Source: Enoplolaimus lenunculus
Taxonomy: Eukaryota; Nematoda; Enoplea; Enoplida; Thoracostomopsidae
Length of the DNA: 64,000 nucleotides
Direction of reading: 5' to 3'
Assembly: GCA_030248215.1 (NCBI GenBank)
Contig: JASANG010000373.1
Span: 248,001-312,000 of the forward strand
A program made the position numbers and the translations under genes. Positions 34,914 to 46,159 of the stretch are shown here, one piece after another. The notes beneath the pieces were generated by a model. It saw only the letters and a list, made by a program, of their open reading frames with translations, had not been told where the DNA came from and made no database searches. Numbering within the stretch: position 1 is the stretch's first letter; every line of letters begins with the position of its first letter.

Positions 34914-35117
34914 CATCGACAGTTCGTCGCCTGACAACTCATTACCCAACAACTTGAAATCCGAAATTTGATCTGCTCGACAATTCGTCGCCCATCGTTA
35001 TGTTTAGGCTAAAGCTGAAGCTTAGGATACGTTTAGGATCATACTTCTATTTAGCCATAGGCTTGAGAAGACACTGTCGTGCGACATGTTGTCAATCGAC
35101 GAATTGTCGTAGAATCC
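34914..35117. mobile_element. ACAACTCGTCGCC-type MITE, copy 2
   Basis: CGACAGTTCGTCGCCTGACA at the left and CAATCGACGAATTGTCGTAG at the right. The interior carries TTTAGGCTAAAGC, AAGCTTAGG and CGTTTAGG words. Confidence 0.75.
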
Positions 35118-35206
35118 AGTTTTTAGATGCGTACTTGGTTTAGTGTTTCACACCAAGGACGTGTAAAACATAAGCAATCAAGACTCATCATACCGGAAAC
35201 CAGGGA

Positions 35207-35366
35207 CATAGCCCGGCTCACCATACTAGGGTAGGCTAAAAAATTTTCAGGAGGGCATATAATGGTATTCGTTGACTTCCAAGCAAGGTTGATAATTTTC
35301 TAGGAGGAAGCAAAACTTTTCCAGTGGGGCTGAGCCCTCCTGGCCCACCCCCATGGCTACGGGCCA
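35207..35366 (-). mobile_element. GGGCCCGTAGCC MITE, copy 4
   Basis: CATAGCCCGGCTCACCATAC at the left and CCCCCATGGCTACGGGCC at the right, with TTCGTTGACTTCCAAGCAAG inside. Confidence 0.68.
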
Positions 35367-35544
35367 TCGGAAACCGGTCACATTTTTTACAAAATTGTAT
35401 AAAATATAAACTATAACACAAAATTTTAGGTTTGATGTTTGGTTCGAAAACATGTTATTAATATAATATGTTAACCAGGAATTAAAATAGAGCTGATACA
35501 GTGATGTAACTGGTCCTTTTTGTGCTTAAAACCTCAATATACCA

Positions 35545-36230
35545 GTCGTAGTGGGACTACATTTATTGAGCGAAGCTCGAACGCACGTAAGCAATTAAGG
35601 TAATATGCAAATTAGTTGTTAGCTAACTATTCATTTATCGGTTTTGGAGGTTTGTAAGCAATTTCCTCAGATTCCTCGCACCCACAAACCCTTCAGCCAC
35701 TAATCAAATTATCTATTAGCTACCTGCTCAATTATCGGTTTTGGAGGTTTGTAAACAATCTACGCAAATTCCTCGCACCCAAAAACCTTTTAATGCTAAA
35801 ATTAGATTGCTTCTATCTGTAATAATTAGTGAAATATTGTGGAAAGTCCTAATTTAGGCTTAATTAATTATGCAAATTAGCCTGTAGCTAATAAACGGCT
35901 TAAAATTTTAAAACCCCAATGCGAGGTTAACACCCCAGGATAATTGGCTTTCAAACAAAAAAAGTTTTTCAAAATCGGTTCAGCCGTTCCTGAGATTGTT
36001 TTCGGACGGACAGACGGACAGATGGACAGACGGACAGACGGACGGACAGATGGACAGACGGACAGACGGACAGACGGACGGACGGACATCCATCTTTCGA
36101 CCCCCAAGTACAAAACATAAAACGCTTCGCGAAACTCCGAGCTTCGCTCGAAGTTTCGCTTCGCTCAATAAAACGCTTCGCGAAACTCCGAGCTTGGCTC
36201 GGAGTTTCGCTTCGCTCAAAAAGTAGTTTC
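35545..36230. repeat. Composite dispersed repeat with GGACAGAC microsatellite and GCGAAGC motifs
   Basis: Starts near GAGCGAAGCTCGAACGCACG (35574). It carries two copies of TATCGGTTTTGGAGGTTTGT (35637, 35734), then AAAATCGGTTCAGCCGTTCC, then about 100 bases of GGACAGAC/GGACGGAC units (36005-36090). It closes with a tandem pair of an about 55-bp unit built on CGCTTCGCGAAACTCCGAGC (36121-36225). A low-complexity end after a short unique body suggests a retroposed or foldback repeat, but no protein-coding part is visible. Confidence 0.65.
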
Positions 36231-36289
36231 TCGATCTCAATGGAGTAAATCGAACTAAATCTATACAGCTTACTGCTACCGTTATATTT

Positions 36290-36494
36290 GCCCATGTTAC
36301 TTTAAGGAGCGTCCCGGTTTCTGGTGGGTCTATAAATCAGTAGGTTTAGATTCTAGATTACATTTTTTACTTAGGGTTAGTCTTAGGCTTCGGCTTAGGC
36401 CTGGGCTTAGGTACACATTTTTGCAACGATTAGGCTTAGGCTTAGGCTTAGAAATACGCTTAATCTACTGTTACGAACCTAAAAGTAAATTGGC
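36290..36494. mobile_element. TTAGGC-bearing hAT-like MITE (GGCCCATGTTAC group)
   Basis: TGCCCATGTTACTTTAAGGA to CTAAAAGTAAATTGGCA. GTTATATT occurs next to both ends (about 36281-36288 and 36496-36503), an 8-bp target duplication. Two CTTAGG tracts surround ACATTTTTGCAACGATTAGG. Confidence 0.88.
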
Positions 36495-36925
36495 AGTTAT
36501 ATTTGTATAACAGTTGACACCAAAATAAACAACAGACCAGATAGACATAAAACTAAACCGATTGAATAGTATAAATAACGAAAATTTTACGGCTTAAAAA
36601 GGTAAGAAAATTGTAATTTAGTAAACAAATAATTAATTAGTCATGGGACGACGGCTACTGCTATCTAGTGAATCTTCCGTTAAAACTTATATCTACGGAA
36701 GCAAGAGCGAAAAAACAGAGATAAACAGTAATGAAATGGTTGCGAGCGAAGTGAGTGGAAGTCAACACAATCTTTTTGTCTCCGTTTGGGGCCATATGTT
36801 TCTTGCAATCTTCATGTTAGTCAGAGTTGAAATAACAACGGTTTCTGCAGCAAACCAAGCGAGCAAAGTAAGCGAGCATGCAAACAAATTAAAATGTTAG
36901 AAATGCACAAGGGAATACCAATGAC

Positions 36926-37146
36926 CGTATTCTCAAATGTGTGTAGCATTTAGCACCAGTTTGTGATAGGTCTTTGGAACTTTGAAATCACCAAACGGAG
37001 AACTTAGAAATTCACCACATTTTTTAGATTTGATTGACCATATTTCTGTGCACAATTTGAGATATGCAACCATAACTGTTCGTGAGTTTGAAAACCTACT
37101 ACCAACTGGTGAAAGATGCTATATACATTGGTGAATATTTGTCCTA
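36926..37146. mobile_element. GTATTCTCAAATGTGTATAGC MITE
   Basis: GTATTCTCAAATGTGTGTAG at the left; CAACTGGTGAAAGATGCTAT at the right. Inner words as at 23488. Confidence 0.65.
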
Positions 37147-37282
37147 CTGTAAACTGCTATGTACTTAATAGTTTGATAAGATTAACGATGAAAACCCAGC
37201 TGGGATGAATTGAACTCCGAAAATTGGTATTTTAGTATTCGCGCGTGCTTTAACACTGCAAAACTAAATTGGAACGCACGTA

Positions 37283-37739
37283 CTGTATTGACTTGAATAA
37301 GAGGGTGTGGGGTAATAAGAGGGAAGGGGGTCCCCATTTTCAGTCGCGATCAATAGGAGTCTGTATCCCTAATAGGAGTCCGTAAACGGATAGAGTCTCT
37401 AAACCCTAATTAGATTTCATAAATGTCGATTATCCCTAATTGCAGCGCATAAATGACTCCAGAACCAAATATACTGGAGTTCGAAACTTTAAAGCGTACT
37501 TAAGTTTTGAAAGTAAATTCCTAAAGTATAACCTTGTATCATCGCTCAAGCTATTGACACAAGACAAATAAACGTTTAATTCAACAGATAATTGCAGTAC
37601 CGGATATATATCCGTAACGAAGGGCGGCGGAGCGTGGGTTAAAAATAAATAACAGTCAGTAACCGAAAACAAGGAGTGGTACCTTGCTGGAGAAGCCAAA
37701 TCAATATCAGTCCCCACCTTCTTATTCGGGTCAATACAG
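37283..37739 (-). mobile_element. TA-flanked MITE, copy 4
   Basis: 457 bp between TA dinucleotides: CTGTATTGACTTGAATAAG to CTTATTCGGGTCAATACAG. Confidence 0.85.
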
Positions 37740-38631
37740 TAGACCCTATTTTAAATATGAAATTAAAATAATTGTCCTCAAAAGTTGAAGGCACGGCCAT
37801 GGAGCCACGTGCTCCGCGGTTCTTGCCCTTGATTCATAAGAACGAGGACGAATCTATAGACGAACCTGGCGATCGTCTCCGTAAATGAAACTAACGCAAA
37901 GTTGAAATGTTGCATCAGGATTTGATTGTACAATTGTGTCTGGCTTCTCGCTCGTTTCGTTCGCCAGTTATTTTTCGCTATTTTATTACATCTGTTCAAC
38001 TTTTGGCTGCAAAGTGCCAACCCATGTGTTTTTTCAATTCTCCGTTCAAAACACATGGTGATCCTTCAACGCCATACGGTGAGACATGTTTAGCGAGTCA
38101 AGTTTAAGTACTTAGTAAAATTTTGCAAGGAAGCATGATGTATAAAATTATGGCATTTTCTAGGAAGCAGCAGTGGCATCTTGAGTCACTGCCTCGTAGA
38201 TAAACATGGCATCTCTGGGCCGCCTACGCAGACGCCTTTGGTTTGAAAGTTCTGCAACGCAAGCGTAGAGAGCAGGGCTAGGCGTATTTTCTAAATCTTC
38301 CCTGATTGAACGCTCTACGGGCCTAAACATATCCACCGTAGCCGACGTTCCAAGTAGTTAAGCCCTTGTATTGATGTTGTATAGGTGTTATATAAACAGT
38401 GTCACAGGAAAAATTTTCAGATGCACCAGCAAAAGTAGCATATGTAGCTCAGATGAGCTATATTCGCTCTAAAAATTCTCTATAGTTCCAAACCAAAGGG
38501 CAAAAATTTATTGAGATCCGGTCAACCATAAACAACACAATTTTGCTATAAAGTTTGAAAAATGTTCTCTATATAAGGTCATTTGCATTTTTTTGCCCAA
38601 AACAGGTTGGTTCCCGCTTGTTACGCATACG

Positions 38632-38714
38632 GGCCAATGTAAAAGAACAGCAAGCAAAAAATTTAGCCTAAAGCTTAAGCTTACTTTTTTTCTAGTCCCA
38701 CAGAAAAATTGCTG
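38632..38714. mobile_element. GGCCAATGTAAAG MITE fragment
   Basis: GGCCAATGTAAAAGAACAGC, then the AGCCTAAAGCTTAAGCTT block and TAGTCCCACAGAAAAATT. The right terminal repeat and the hexamer run are missing. Confidence 0.7.
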
Positions 38715-38917
38715 GAACGATGTTTAGCCGGAGGCAAAACTCTCAGGTTGCGTATCCTGGCCGATCCAGTGGAATACGTGATAAACTATACGGTCAACTA
38801 TAGAGTGCCATGCGCAGCGTTGCCAGGGCTTCCTCCGAAAATGTACTCTGTAACTTAAAATTACAAGAGTTCGGTTTGCACTTGACAGGTTACAGAGTGA
38901 TGTTGACACGTTGACAG

Positions 38918-38970
38918 GGCCAATGTTGCTTTTAGGGCCGTAACAGTAGATTAAGCGTAGTAACATAAGC
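38918..38970. mobile_element. GGCCCATGTTAC MITE fragment
   Basis: GGGCCAATGTTGCTTTTAGG and AACAGTAGATTAAGCGTA match the left end of the group. The rest is absent. Confidence 0.7.
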
Positions 38971-39200
38971 CCCGGTGACAGTATTCCAAAATCCCATATA
39001 TGGATACCTGTTGAAAAATATACAATCAAAGCGAGCGAAAATCGAGGCGCATGTTTTTTGTCGGCAAATCACTTGACTCCAAATTGAAACCAATGAAGTT
39101 TTGAAGATTTTTTATTTTTAAAATCGTAAACTGTGTCCCGCATTTTTAAATGTTCAGGTTCGTTTCATTTCAGGAGGCTATAAACCTCGTAACCGTTGTG

Positions 39201-39377
39201 CAATGGCGGATCCATGAGGAGGCCACCCCGACCGTGCCCCCCACCCCAACAGCATCTCGACAAAAATTCTATAGCAATTTTGTGACAATAGTTCGTGGTT
39301 TGTGTACGGGTCAAAAGTAAGTTTATTACCTGTGAAATTTAGGCCCCCACCATTTTGAGATCCTGGATCCGCCACTG
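39201..39377. mobile_element. hAT-type MITE with perfect 8-bp target duplication
   Basis: 177 bp from CAATGGCGGATCCA to TGGATCCGCCACTG. CCGTTGTG flanks both sides (39193-39200 and 39378-39385). Ends and duplication length are those of hAT elements. Confidence 0.93.
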
Positions 39378-39730
39378 CCGTTGTGTTCGAGCATTGCGAG
39401 CGAAAAATTTCATTTTATATTTCTCTAAAGTTTTTTCTACAGCTCTTAAAGGTGCGTTTTCTCGAGGTTTTCCAGAAATTATCACTGAGGATATGTTCCC
39501 CTATCCACACTCGTACTATAGGCCTAAACTGGCGCAAGATTAATAATGAACCTAGCTCGGTAAAGCGTACACGTGAGGCGGGTGAAGCGTTCAAGAGTCC
39601 AATTTTGTAACCATTTCAGACCAGGCGCACAACCTGGGATGCGCGGAGCGGTAAAAACAGGCCAGCACCGTTTAACCTAAGCCTATAGAGCTGCCTTAAA
39701 TCCTTCATGACAATGGGTAGCGGATGATAT

Positions 39731-39949
39731 ACTTTGCAAAAAATGGTGAGTCAAATTGACACCCTCTGAAATAGGCTCTAAGGGACTACACAACCTGTGT
39801 CAAATTCGACTCCGCCAGTCAAATTCGATTCTCTGAGCGACTCGCGTGAGTCGAATTTGACGCTGGCGGAGTCGAATTTGACTCGCTTTGTGTAGTCCGG
39901 AAAAGCCTATTTCGGATAGAGTCAATTTGACTCACCATTTTTTGCAGTG
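39731..39949. mobile_element. GTCAAATTGACTC palindromic MITE, copy outside the collagen gene
   Basis: ACTTTGCAAAAAATGGTGAG to CTCACCATTTTTTGCAGTG. Inner arms GAAATAGGCTCTA and GCCTATTTCGG are as in other copies. Confidence 0.88.
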
Positions 39950-40337
39950 TACCTATCGCTTGTACTTTAAGTTGAGCTTGGCAAACCACGTCGTTGTCGT
40001 AGTGTGTGTTTTTGCAATTGTTGACAAAATATTTTGCGGGTTCAAGGAGAGAAAGAGGGGTGATTTTATAAAATTTAATTTTTGAAAGTTCAAATTAAGG
40101 TATAGAATAAATGAGGAGGTCATGAGAAGAGCCCATACGCAAGAATTTTCCAAATTGAACCATTTTGGGCAAACAGAATTGTAGAATCAAGAAATCAAAC
40201 ATATTTCATTTACTGTACATTCGTAGGACCTGAAAGACAAGCTGCATAAACTTGGCATATTTTGTGGACGACGCATTGCTTCAAAGTGTTGTTTGTATTC
40301 GAAATATTTTGTATGAAATTCAGCTGTACCTTAATCC

Positions 40338-40610
40338 CCTTCGCAAATAGAATTGCCTATGGGCAACTCAGAGCAGTGTATATACGTTATATAATATTTA
40401 TCGCGCAGTGTTTAGCAATTGAAACACGTAACACATAGCACTAAATCACCACAAGACGTGAGAGCCGCCTCAGGCTCGAGCGTCAAGCTCTTATAGCTGA
40501 GTGGTGATGGTAATCGCCTTCCACTTCAGTCACCGGAGTTCGAATCCTAGCATAAAAGTAGGTCTCAGGGAAAATAGAAAATATTCATGTGATAAAGGGT
40601 TAAGCGAAAA
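40338..40610 (+). mobile_element. tRNA-derived SINE, copy 2
   Basis: Same layout as 31690-31955: GAATTGCCTATGGGCAACTC (40349-40368), GCAGTGTATATACGTTA, CACCACAAGACGTGAGAGCC, then TAGCTGAGTGGTGATGG and GGAGTTCGAATCC. Ends AAATAGAAAATATTCATGTG. The match to copy 1 is high over the whole unit. Confidence 0.75.
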
Positions 40611-40855
40611 ATTTTCAGTTTACTAATATACTTAACTCATACTCGTGTGACCTACGTCTGTAAGTTACATACTGAAAGTTCCATCGATGGACCTTCCGTA
40701 TTGAGAGTGTTAAATGTAGAGTAAAAAAAGCGTACCAAAGGCATGCCATTTTTACGCCGGGCTCCCAACCTGGGTACGAACCGCAAAACAAGGTCCTGAA
40801 CTTTTGTATCCTATCCACTTTATTTATGAATATGCTAGCTCTATTATAAATGTTC

Positions 40856-41026
40856 GGTCCCATGTATAGAACAGTGACGGAACAGTAGTATAAGCATATT
40901 CGTAAGCCTATGAATAAACGTATGCATGAGCCTATTCGTAAGCCTAATCCTAAGTAAAAACGTTTAAGCTTAAGCTCACTCTACTACAGCCCCTCAGGAA
41001 AACATGCCGGTTTGGTCTACAGATGG
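40856..41026. mobile_element. TTAGGC-like MITE (GGCCCATGTATAG group), decayed right end
   Basis: GGTCCCATGTATAGAACAGT, hexamer-like words, then CACTCTACTACAGCCCCTCA. The final terminal repeat is diverged. Confidence 0.75.
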
Positions 41027-41072
41027 ATATACGCAAAGAATATTAGGTTTATTAACAAATACCGAGACGACT

Positions 41073-41274
41073 GATCCATGTATAGAATAGGGCCGGATCG
41101 TTTTCCGGCGGGGCTGTAATAGAGTCAGTTTAAGCTTTGGACTAACTTTTTTGGTTTAGGATTAGGATAGGCTTGGACTTAGGAATAGGCTCATTCTTAC
41201 GCCGCTTAGGCTTACGTTTTAGGCTTAGGAATATGGTTATACTACTGTTCCGTCCGTGTTCTACACATGAGCCC
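41073..41274. mobile_element. TTAGGC-like MITE (GGCCCATGTATAG group), reverse
   Basis: GATCCATGTATAGAATAGGG to CCGTGTTCTACACATGAGCC, opposite orientation to its neighbour at 40856. The interior has GGCTTAGGCTTACG-type words. Confidence 0.82.
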
Positions 41275-41827
41275 AGAGACATGTTCATTGCCCTCTATAA
41301 TGTATATACCATGTACACATTATGTACATATTGTACTGTGTGTGTCATTATACAGTGTGTAAATGTTTGTATTCTGTGTTTGTCTTTGTGTCTTTGTACA
41401 GTGTGTATCCGTTTTTTGTGTGTCTGCTCACGACGGAGTTGTGGTTTACTTTGCTATTGGAACATATATGTTATAATATTGTTGATATATATGTATATAT
41501 CCAACACTTACGTTATAAGTTCTGTTTATCTTGTAGTAATGTTCTTATGTGTGTATGCAATACAATATATATTGCCTCGTATTTATCTTATAATAATGTT
41601 GTTATGTGTGTTTGCTATACGTTATGTGTATTGTATTCTTGAAAATGTGTATCTCTAAAATATCGCGTAATTCGTTTGTGTGTTGTGTGTTCTTGAAATG
41701 CTTGCGACACACGTAAACATGTTTAAGAGAAGGTGGGTTTTTTTGGGAAACTAACGGCGCGATTTCATTCTGTTTGGCTTTGCTTTTGTATGTAATAGCT
41801 TGTACTAAAAGCAAAACGACTAGTTGT

Positions 41828-42182
41828 CAGGGTACAACCGGAGGTCTGGCTCCGGCTCCGGCAGAAAATCGGCCTCCGGCTCTGGTAGAATTTTTGCCGG
41901 AGGTTCCGGCAATTTCGGTAGTAGAATTTTGCTTTATTTTGCTAAATTTAACTGTTTAGCGCGTTTCGTGTTACTTTTGTCATAATTTTCAGGAAAGAAT
42001 TTCCGAAATTCCGCAGAAAATTAGTGTAAAACCAAACAACTTATTAACAACATATTGCAAATATTGGCTAAAATTAACTAACCATCATTTTTACATTCTA
42101 ATTTCGCCTCACCTCCGGCTCCGGCAAGTTTCGTTGACCTCCGGCTGCGGCTCCGGCATTTTTCACCTCCGGTTGTACCCTG
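41828..42182. mobile_element. CAGGGTRCAACCGGA hAT-like MITE, perfect target duplication
   Basis: 355 bp, CAGGGTACAACCGGAGGTCT to CACCTCCGGTTGTACCCTG. CTAGTTGT flanks both sides (41820-41827 and 42183-42190). Subterminal CTCCGGCTCCGGC repeats are inverted between the two ends. Confidence 0.93.
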
Positions 42183-42263
42183 CTAGTTGTATATCATAAA
42201 ATCTGTTGAACAGGACCGGTTTTGTAAATGGCAAATCCCAAACTGATTATTATGAACAGGGAC

Positions 42264-43800
42264 ATCACGACAATACGTCGCCTGACAATTACTTTTAATC
42301 TGAAATTATATCGACTCTACAATTTGTCGCCCACCATTATGGCTAGGGTCATGTTGAGGCTCAGGTTTACGCTACTTAAGATTATGCTTAGATTTTTTCA
42401 AACGCTCTAGGACGGTTCGGACAGAAGGCCGCCGGACAAATGGCCACTAGACAAAAGGCCGTTTAGATAAAAAGCCGTCCGGGCAAAAAGCCGTTTGGAT
42501 AAAAGGCCGTCCAGACAAAAGTCCGTCCGGAGTCCGGTCAAAAGACCGTCTGGACAAAAAGCGATCTTGACAAAAGGCCGTCCGGACAAAAGGCTGTCCG
42601 GACAAAACGTCTCCTGGACAAATGGCCATCCGGACAAAAGAACCGTCCGGACCGGACAAAAGGCCGTCCGAACAACAGGCCGTCCGGACAAAAGACCGCC
42701 TGGACAAAAGGCCATCTTGACAAAAGGTCGTCCGGGCAAAAGGCCGTCCAGACAAGAGACCGCCTGGACAAAAGGAGACCATGACAAAAGGCCGTCCGGC
42801 CAAAACACCGCTTGTATAAAAGGTGGCCTGGAAAAATTGAATTAAACACAGGCTCTCAAACAACGACATGCTAAATGCAGGTTGAGCGTGAATAAGCAGT
42901 ATAAACCCTGCAATATCATAGCGAGCCGTTGTTTTTTGTTGCTTTTTAATTAATTATAACCAGAATCTAAACATGCATGCAGGTTGTTTTGCGTTTTCGA
43001 CCATTTACAAGCTCTCCATCCCCTAAAAATCACCACAAACCATTTTATAAATCAAACGATTGTACGAGAAATCATAAATCGAAAACGAATTCCTGCAAAA
43101 TCAAAAGTAACAACTGAAACAATGTAACCACGAAAACAAACGCCCATAGCCAGGAATGGGGTTCTCGGCGAAGGCAAGTCTCGGTATTTTGCAGGTATTG
43201 GTCTCGGGGTTTTTAGTGTCGGTGGTTAGGAACCGACACCAGATGTCGAGGATTCAGCGCATGTATAACTGTATTATTGAAGTGATACCTATAATAATAA
43301 TAATAATGTTTCGCGGTGAATCGATTTTCATAGTTACGCAATAAGTATAACAGGTATTCTGAAAAAAACAAAACAAAAAACTGTTAAAAAGTAATTTATT
43401 TTGAAAATTTTAAATTTTCCGGCGATGGCCAAAAATTGACCGATGCTGACACTTATATGGCCGGTCTCTGGAGTCACGTCTCGGTCGGTGTTTTTCATTG
43501 AGACCGCCGGTCCCTGCCCATAGCATAAAAATATAAACTGGTTGGGCCATATCAAGCTATATGCATCGGGGGGAACGAACAAGATGTGACCCATTGAACA
43601 TTTTACCTAAAGGTATGAGAGTAATTTTTCCCATACGTATTGTCCACACGTTGGATGTTTTTATCCGGACGGTCTTTCGTTTAGACGGCCTTTTTGTCCA
43701 GACGGTCTTTTGTCCGGCGGCCACTTGTCCCGCCGCCTGCCTTCGTTCCGGTCACCCTGTAGGACACTGTTGGTCGACAAGTTGTCGGGCGACGAGTTGT
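42264..43800. mobile_element. ACAACTCGTCGCC-type MITE split by a later insertion
   Basis: The left part 42264-42413 begins ATCACGACAATACGTCGCCT. The right part 43766-43800 ends GTCGGGCGACGAGTTGT. The element at 42414-43756 sits between them. Confidence 0.65.
42414..43756. mobile_element. 1.3-kb inverted-repeat element with subterminal 17-bp arrays
   Basis: Left end GGTTCGGACAGAAGGC and right end GCCTTCGTTCCGGTCACC are approximate complements. Flanks CTCTAGGAC and CTGTAGGAC (42405-42413, 43757-43765) look like an 8-9 bp target duplication with one mismatch. About 24 units of GGACAAAAGGCCGTCC fill 42414-42835, and a few inverted units (GACGGTCTTTTGTCCGG) lie at 43660-43740. The central kilobase shows no transposase. 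Open frames across the array (102-140 codons) are repeat artefacts. Confidence 0.72.
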
Positions 43801-44843
43801 AAATGCATAATGTCATCTGTCGCTTCTTGTCACCATCTGTCTCGTCGCTTTTCGTTACCGTAGGGCGTTGCCCGCGAATTAGCATTCGACGCCGTACTGC
43901 AAGGCAATTTGTGTAGGATACCTTTTCCAATGCACAATCCATTGGGGAAGGCCCCCTTTCCAACGCTTGCTTAATAATCGTTTTTATGTTTCCGGGTAGG
44001 AGCGTAGCCAGGATTTCTTTGCTTGACCGTGTAACCATTAAGATGTTTGCTAGAAACTGCCGCTAGCGAGTAATTTTGTGACATCTATCAGTCAGGTGGT
44101 TGCTATATAGTCTGTCGGAGGAGCAGATGCCGAAGTTGAATTGAAGCAGCGGGTGCGTTGCCCCAATTAAAATCAGTTTTACATGAGATGTGGACTGAAA
44201 GTAAACGTCTGCCGTCTCGCTCGCTTAGTTTGAAAAATTTGCATGCGTAATTTTTCAATCAGACCAGCGCAAACGTAAAGTTACTTAAAAATAAAAATTA
44301 TCGTTGTAGTTTAATGTTCAGTGTTCACTCTATTCTACTCTTGGTAGTTAAAAACAATATATAAAAAACCAAATATTAGGCAAATAGGACATCCCGGGAT
44401 CGATCCCCTTCACACCAGACCCCAACGAAATTCAAATTGTCCTCGCGATTGAGTACGAAGATCGCGTGTGATTTTTCGCTAGCGAGTTTTTATTTTTGAC
44501 AATTTGGAACTTTCCGTGTTCGGGTTGCAATCCGGTGCAAACCTATCGGATACCGGATATTTGCGGTTGTGGTCCCGAATAGCACAAAACTGCTTTAAAG
44601 TAAAGACATTTTTGCTGCGATTGCATTCCAGGGTACGTCCAAAAGTTTAAGTTTCTGACTTGAAGCGAAATGAAAAATTCAAGGTAAATTTAAAATGAAA
44701 TCAGTAAATGTATATTTTTGAACGACTGAAACGCTAGTAACAGTGCGCAAATTTTGTTGCTATAACCAGTTGTCATCCGGTTCCGGTTACAAGTTTTCGA
44801 TCCTGGTCCGGTACTTGGTAACATTAACATCTAGGCCGATATT

Positions 44844-44969
44844 CTCAAATGCGTATACGTAGTATATACCTATCATCCGTTAGCGCAAACTGACGAACAT
44901 CTGCAATTGCAGATCACAAAATTGGTACACACGTAGGGCAAATCAAACACGAACAATATTGAGAATACG
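44844..44969. mobile_element. GTATTCTCAAATGTGTATAGC MITE, short copy
   Basis: ATATTCTCAAATGCGTATAC to AATATTGAGAATACG, with CCTATCATCCGTTAGCG inside. Confidence 0.6.
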
Positions 44970-45410
44970 CGGGCTTCTTGCGGTTCGCTCTCGCTGTTGT
45001 GAAGTATATTTTAATATTATTTCTGGTAGTGTTAATATTATTCCGTATAAATAGATTAGTAATAAGTGTATATATACTTAATGGTTTTTACCGAACACAT
45101 AATTTATCAACAAGCGACCATAACCAGAGTATTTTCCATTGTTTACACTTGTGTGATTGGACTGTGAGGCCAGACTATTACGTTTGATTATTTTTGTTCG
45201 ACTGTTCATTATACCGTACAACAATGTCTACTATGCTACTGTTGCGAATGCAGGATAAAGACAAGCAAGCAAAAGTTGAACGTGAACAACGTGAATCGTT
45301 GAGTTTAGAAGCTAACCGGTAGGTGGTGTATAGTGAGTAAACTTGACTTTGAAATATTTGTAGAAAATGTTGTTCTAGAAATATTAAGTTTGTGTATCTC
45401 TCTCCTAGGC

Positions 45411-45695
45411 TTAAATCTGCTATTGAGGCCAATTACCAATTGGTGTAGGCGAGTCTGCTGTTCTGAGCAAATAGCAAGATTGGCGGACGCCAAATAGCGA
45501 TTGTAAGATGTAGCAAAACAACAGTGATGTAAAACTAACGCTGATTGGTTAACGGTACTGCGTCTGTCCACGTAATCAAATTTGATTGGTGTATAAGTTA
45601 AATAGCAGTTTAGCCTAGGCGAAACTGCTATAGCGCAAAATAGCAGATTCGCCTCGGTCAATTAGTAATTGGCCTGAATACCATATTGGCCTACA
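45411..45695. mobile_element. GCTATTCAGGCCAATTACC MITE, copy 1
   Basis: AATCTGCTATTGAGGCCAAT at the left and AATTGGCCTGAATACCATATTGG at the right. Shares GATGTAGCAAAACAACAGTG and CTGATTGGTTAACG with the copy at 62192. Confidence 0.75.
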
Positions 45696-45702
45696 ACATA
45701 TC

Positions 45703-46014
45703 CAGCGGCGGATCCGCGATTTTATTAGTAGAGGACACCATATATAGTTTTTGTGTTCGGAAATTTTACAGTTTTATATTAAACGCGTATTGCACGTAGT
45801 AAATTTTTTCTCGAAATTTAACACTGACGAGTTTCGGCGCTGCGCAGGCGTGAAATTTCGTCGCTATATTTTTGACGTACCCGACTAGAAAACACATTGT
45901 TGAGAGCTTCAGATGAACCAACATCGTTTGCATGGCAAAATTTTCAGTACGCCAGGGTGGGTGGTGCCACGGTGGATACATCTCTCATTTTTATCTTCCG
46001 AGGATCCGCCAGTG
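45703..46014. mobile_element. GGCGGATCC hAT-type MITE, probable
   Basis: CAGCGGCGGATCCGCG at the left and GAGGATCCGCCAGTG at the right are hAT-like ends. No matching target duplication was read. Confidence 0.5.
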
Positions 46015-46159
46015 TTTCTCATACGCTGCTTGACAGTTGTATAAATAACCGTGTATATAAATGTACTGCTTTTGTAGCTAAGTTGCTATGTTCGTGTGGC
46101 ATTTGTTTCAAGACTGCTTTTCATATCTATCAGTAGGGTGCAAACTGGAACTGAACGAT

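Noticed and set aside
41173-41658. 161-codon Cys/Tyr/Val-rich frame
   Set aside because: Low-complexity TG/TA-rich sequence (GTGTGTATG-like) gives C, V and Y codons. It begins inside a MITE and has no domain.
42407-42869. Frames of 102-140 codons on both strands with FCPDGLLSGRPF-like repeats
   Set aside because: By-products of the 17-bp GGACAAAAGGCCGTCC array.
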